The notes beneath the pieces were generated by a model. The model saw nothing but the letters and a program-made list of their open reading frames with translations, had not been told where the DNA came from and ran no database searches. From Clostridia bacterium (GTDB lineage Bacteria > Bacillota > Clostridia > Oscillospirales > Acutalibacteraceae): a stretch of 8,010 bases of DNA. The position numbers and the translations under genes were made by a program. Below, one piece after another: positions 6,051 through 8,010 of this stretch; positions within the stretch are counted from its first letter, which is position 1, and every line of letters starts with the position of its first letter. The DNA lies in assembly GCA_017631705.1 (NCBI GenBank), contig JAGBSU010000186.1:1-8010 (forward strand), read 5' to 3'.

Positions 6051-8010
6051 TTAATCCCGATATTCTTCAATAATATAGGTTTCGTAAATGTCACCTTCTT
6101 GAATGTCGGTAAATTTTTCCAAACCGATACCGCATTCATAGCCTTGCGCCACTTCTTTTTGGTCGTCTTTAAAACGTTTGAGCGAAATCATCTTATCGTC
6201 ACCGATAATGATACCGTCACGCACAATCCGCAACAAGTCGTTGCGGTACACCTTGCCATCTAACACGTAGCAACCGGCAACCAAACCAACGTTGGTAATA
6301 CGGTATACTTGACGTACTTCGGCACGGCCGTGCAACACTTCGCGCGTTTTGGGAGCCAACATACCTTTCATGGCCGCTTCGATTTCATCTAAGCAGTCAT
6401 AAATGATACGATACATCCGCATATCCACTTCGGCTTGTTCAGCGGCCACTTGTGCCAACGGTTCGGGACGCACGTTAAAGCCAACCACAATTGCCTTGGA
6501 AGCTTGTGCCAACATGATATCGCTTTCGCTGACAGCACCCACCGCACCGTGGATAACACGCACACGTACTTCCTCGTTGCTGAGTTTTTCAAGCGATTGA
6601 CGCAAAGCTTCTACAGAACCTTGCACGTCTGCTTTGACGATGATGTTCAATTCCTTCATTTCGTGTTCTTGCATTTGGTCGAACAAATTGTCCAGCGTGA
6701 CCTTTTGATATTGTTTAAAGATTTCCTCTTTGGCGGATTGCTTACGTTGTTCTACCAACTGACGAGCCAATCGTTCGTCGGAAACGGCGTTAAACGTATC
6801 ACCGGCAACCGGCACTTCCGCCAAGCCCATGATTTCGACCGGAACAGAGGGACCGGCAGTGGTCACTTTGCGACCACAATCGTCCACCATGGCACGTACT
6901 CTACCGACAGCCGAACCGGCCACCACAATGTCACCGGCGTGTAAGGTACCGTTTTGCACCAACAAGGTGGCAATCGGACCACGGCCTTTATCCAAGCGAG
7001 CCTCAATAACCGAGCCTTTGGCAGCACGTTCGGGGTTGGCTTTGAGTTCTTTAATTTCCGCCACCAACAACACGGATTCCAACAACTTATCAATGCCCAT
7101 ACCGGTCAAAGCAGATACCGGCACGCACATGACGTCGCCACCCCATTCTTCCGGCACCAGTTCGTATTCCGTTAACTGTTGCATAACTTTATCGGGGTTG
7201 GCGGTCGGTTTATCCATTTTGTTGATCGCCACGATGATGGAAACACCGGCAGCTTTGGCATGGTTAATAGCTTCGATGGTTTGCGGCATGATACCGTCAT
7301 CGGCAGCCACAACCAAGATAGCAATATCCGTTACTTGTGCGCCGCGAGCACGCATAGCGGTAAACGCCGCGTGACCGGGGGTATCCAAGAACGTGATAGA
7401 TTGACCTTGGATTTTCGTGCGGTAAGCACCGATATGTTGGGTAATACCGCCAGCTTCACCGTCGGTAACTTTCGTCTTACGGATAGCATCCAACACCGAC
7501 GTTTTACCGTGGTCAACGTGACCCATAACAACCACAATCGGGTCACGGGGTTGCAAATCTTCATCCACGTCTTCGCTATCGTCGATGATTTGTTCTTCGA
7601 TGGTAACCACGACTTCGCGTTCGACTTTGATGTGGAATTCTTCCGCTACCAAAAACGCCGTATCGAAATCAATTTCTTCGTTGGCGGTAACCATAGAACC
7701 GAGCAACATCAATTTTTTGATAACTTCTGCTACCGTTGCCTTCATGCGAGAAGCAAGTTCCGCCACGGTAATGGTTTCACCCACCGTGATGGTGAGTTGT
7801 TTCTTTTTACGGTCGGCTTCAATACGTTGCAAACGCTCCGCCTCGGTTTCACGACGGCGTTGCGGTTTTTTGTATTGTTGCGATTTTTGGTTAATCTTTT
7901 GTTTTTTGATAGCACCGCCGTCACCGCGTACACGGTTGGAAGTTTGCGCCATCACGTCAAACTTTTCATCGTATTTGTTGCCGACGTTGGTTTGAATCGA
8001 ACGGGTATCC
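6051..8010 (-). CDS. infB: Translation initiation factor IF-2, 5' end cut by window edge
   Basis: GTPase that places initiator fMet-tRNA on the 30S subunit and promotes 50S joining. The frame stays open to the right edge, so the 652 residues seen are the C-terminal part. The first complete codon is 8009-8007 (Asp), and the edge sequence DTRSIQTNVGNKYDEKFD looks like the family's linker. A GTG at 7955 or ATG at 7952 is internal, not the start. In order there are a basic, glutamine-rich linker (about 7790-7900), the conserved IF2-N domain before the G domain, G1 GHVDHGKT (7523-7500), G2-region GGITQHIGAYR, G3 DTPGH, G4 NKMDK and G5 SALTG. Domains II, III and the fMet-tRNA-binding C2 domain follow, ending IIEEYRD. 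All GTPase motifs are intact. It is the first gene of the operon visible here; nusA and ylxR are expected beyond the edge. Confidence 0.97.
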   Translation of the reverse strand, partial: DTRSIQTNVGNKYDEKFDVMAQTSNRVRGDGGAIKKQKINQKSQQYKKPQRRRETEAERLQRIEADRKKKQLTITVGETITVAELASRMKATVAEVIKKLMLLGSMVTANEEIDFDTAFLVAEEFHIKVEREVVVTIEEQIIDDSEDVDEDLQPRDPIVVVMGHVDHGKTSVLDAIRKTKVTDGEAGGITQHIGAYRTKIQGQSITFLDTPGHAAFTAMRARGAQVTDIAILVVAADDGIMPQTIEAINHAKAAGVSIIVAINKMDKPTANPDKVMQQLTEYELVPEEWGGDVMCVPVSALTGMGIDKLLESVLLVAEIKELKANPERAAKGSVIEARLDKGRGPIATLLVQNGTLHAGDIVVAGSAVGRVRAMVDDCGRKVTTAGPSVPVEIMGLAEVPVAGDTFNAVSDERLARQLVEQRKQSAKEEIFKQYQKVTLDNLFDQMQEHEMKELNIIVKADVQGSVEALRQSLEKLSNEEVRVRVIHGAVGAVSESDIMLAQASKAIVVGFNVRPEPLAQVAAEQAEVDMRMYRIIYDCLDEIEAAMKGMLAPKTREVLHGRAEVRQVYRITNVGLVAGCYVLDGKVYRNDLLRIVRDGIIIGDDKMISLKRFKDDQKEVAQGYECGIGLEKFTDIQEGDIYETYIIEEYRD

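Noticed and set aside
7950..7955. GTG/ATG pair as the infB start
   Set aside because: The frame remains open to the window edge with IF-2 linker-like sequence upstream, and IF-2 has further N-terminal sequence.

Overview
The window looks like a Clostridia-type Firmicute. The evidence is the gene order infB-rbfA-nrnA-truB, the strong AGGAGG-type ribosome binding sites, and a compact two-gene SufC/SufB-like iron-sulfur pair without sufD, sufS or sufU. Base composition is moderate (roughly half G+C by eye), except for the first ~60 bases, which are much more AT-rich. No tRNA, rRNA, CRISPR array, insertion sequence or phage gene was seen.

Layout. Positions 1-125 (minus strand) encode an internal piece of a YgiQ-family radical SAM protein that runs off the left edge. 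It abuts, and partly overlaps in another frame, the 3' end of a cysteine desulfurase gene (85-1137, minus). That gene lacks the last ~25-30 residues expected for its family, so the join looks like a rearrangement or an assembly chimera. From 1138 to 1330 lies a divergent promoter region. It serves the desulfurase leftward and a sufC-like/sufB-like pair (1331-2981) rightward. A strong hairpin with an A-tract on one side and a T-tract on the other (2987-3025) separates this pair from the convergent minus-strand operon.

The right-hand 5 kb is one tightly packed leftward operon: infB (N-terminus cut by the right edge), rbfA, nrnA, truB and an unrecognised single-pass membrane protein. Gaps are 27 nt or overlaps of 4-8 nt, so the genes are probably co-transcribed and partly translationally coupled, ending at the shared terminator.

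How the genes work together. The desulfurase would supply sulfur, and the SufC-like ATPase with the SufB-like scaffold would build Fe-S clusters, so the left half is an Fe-S/sulfur-transfer module. The right half is a translation and RNA module: initiation factor IF-2, 30S maturation factor RbfA, nanoRNase/pAp phosphatase NrnA and tRNA pseudouridine-55 synthase TruB. The main surprises are the desulfurase/YgiQ junction and the membrane protein where ribF often follows truB. I found no convincing wholly undescribed system.
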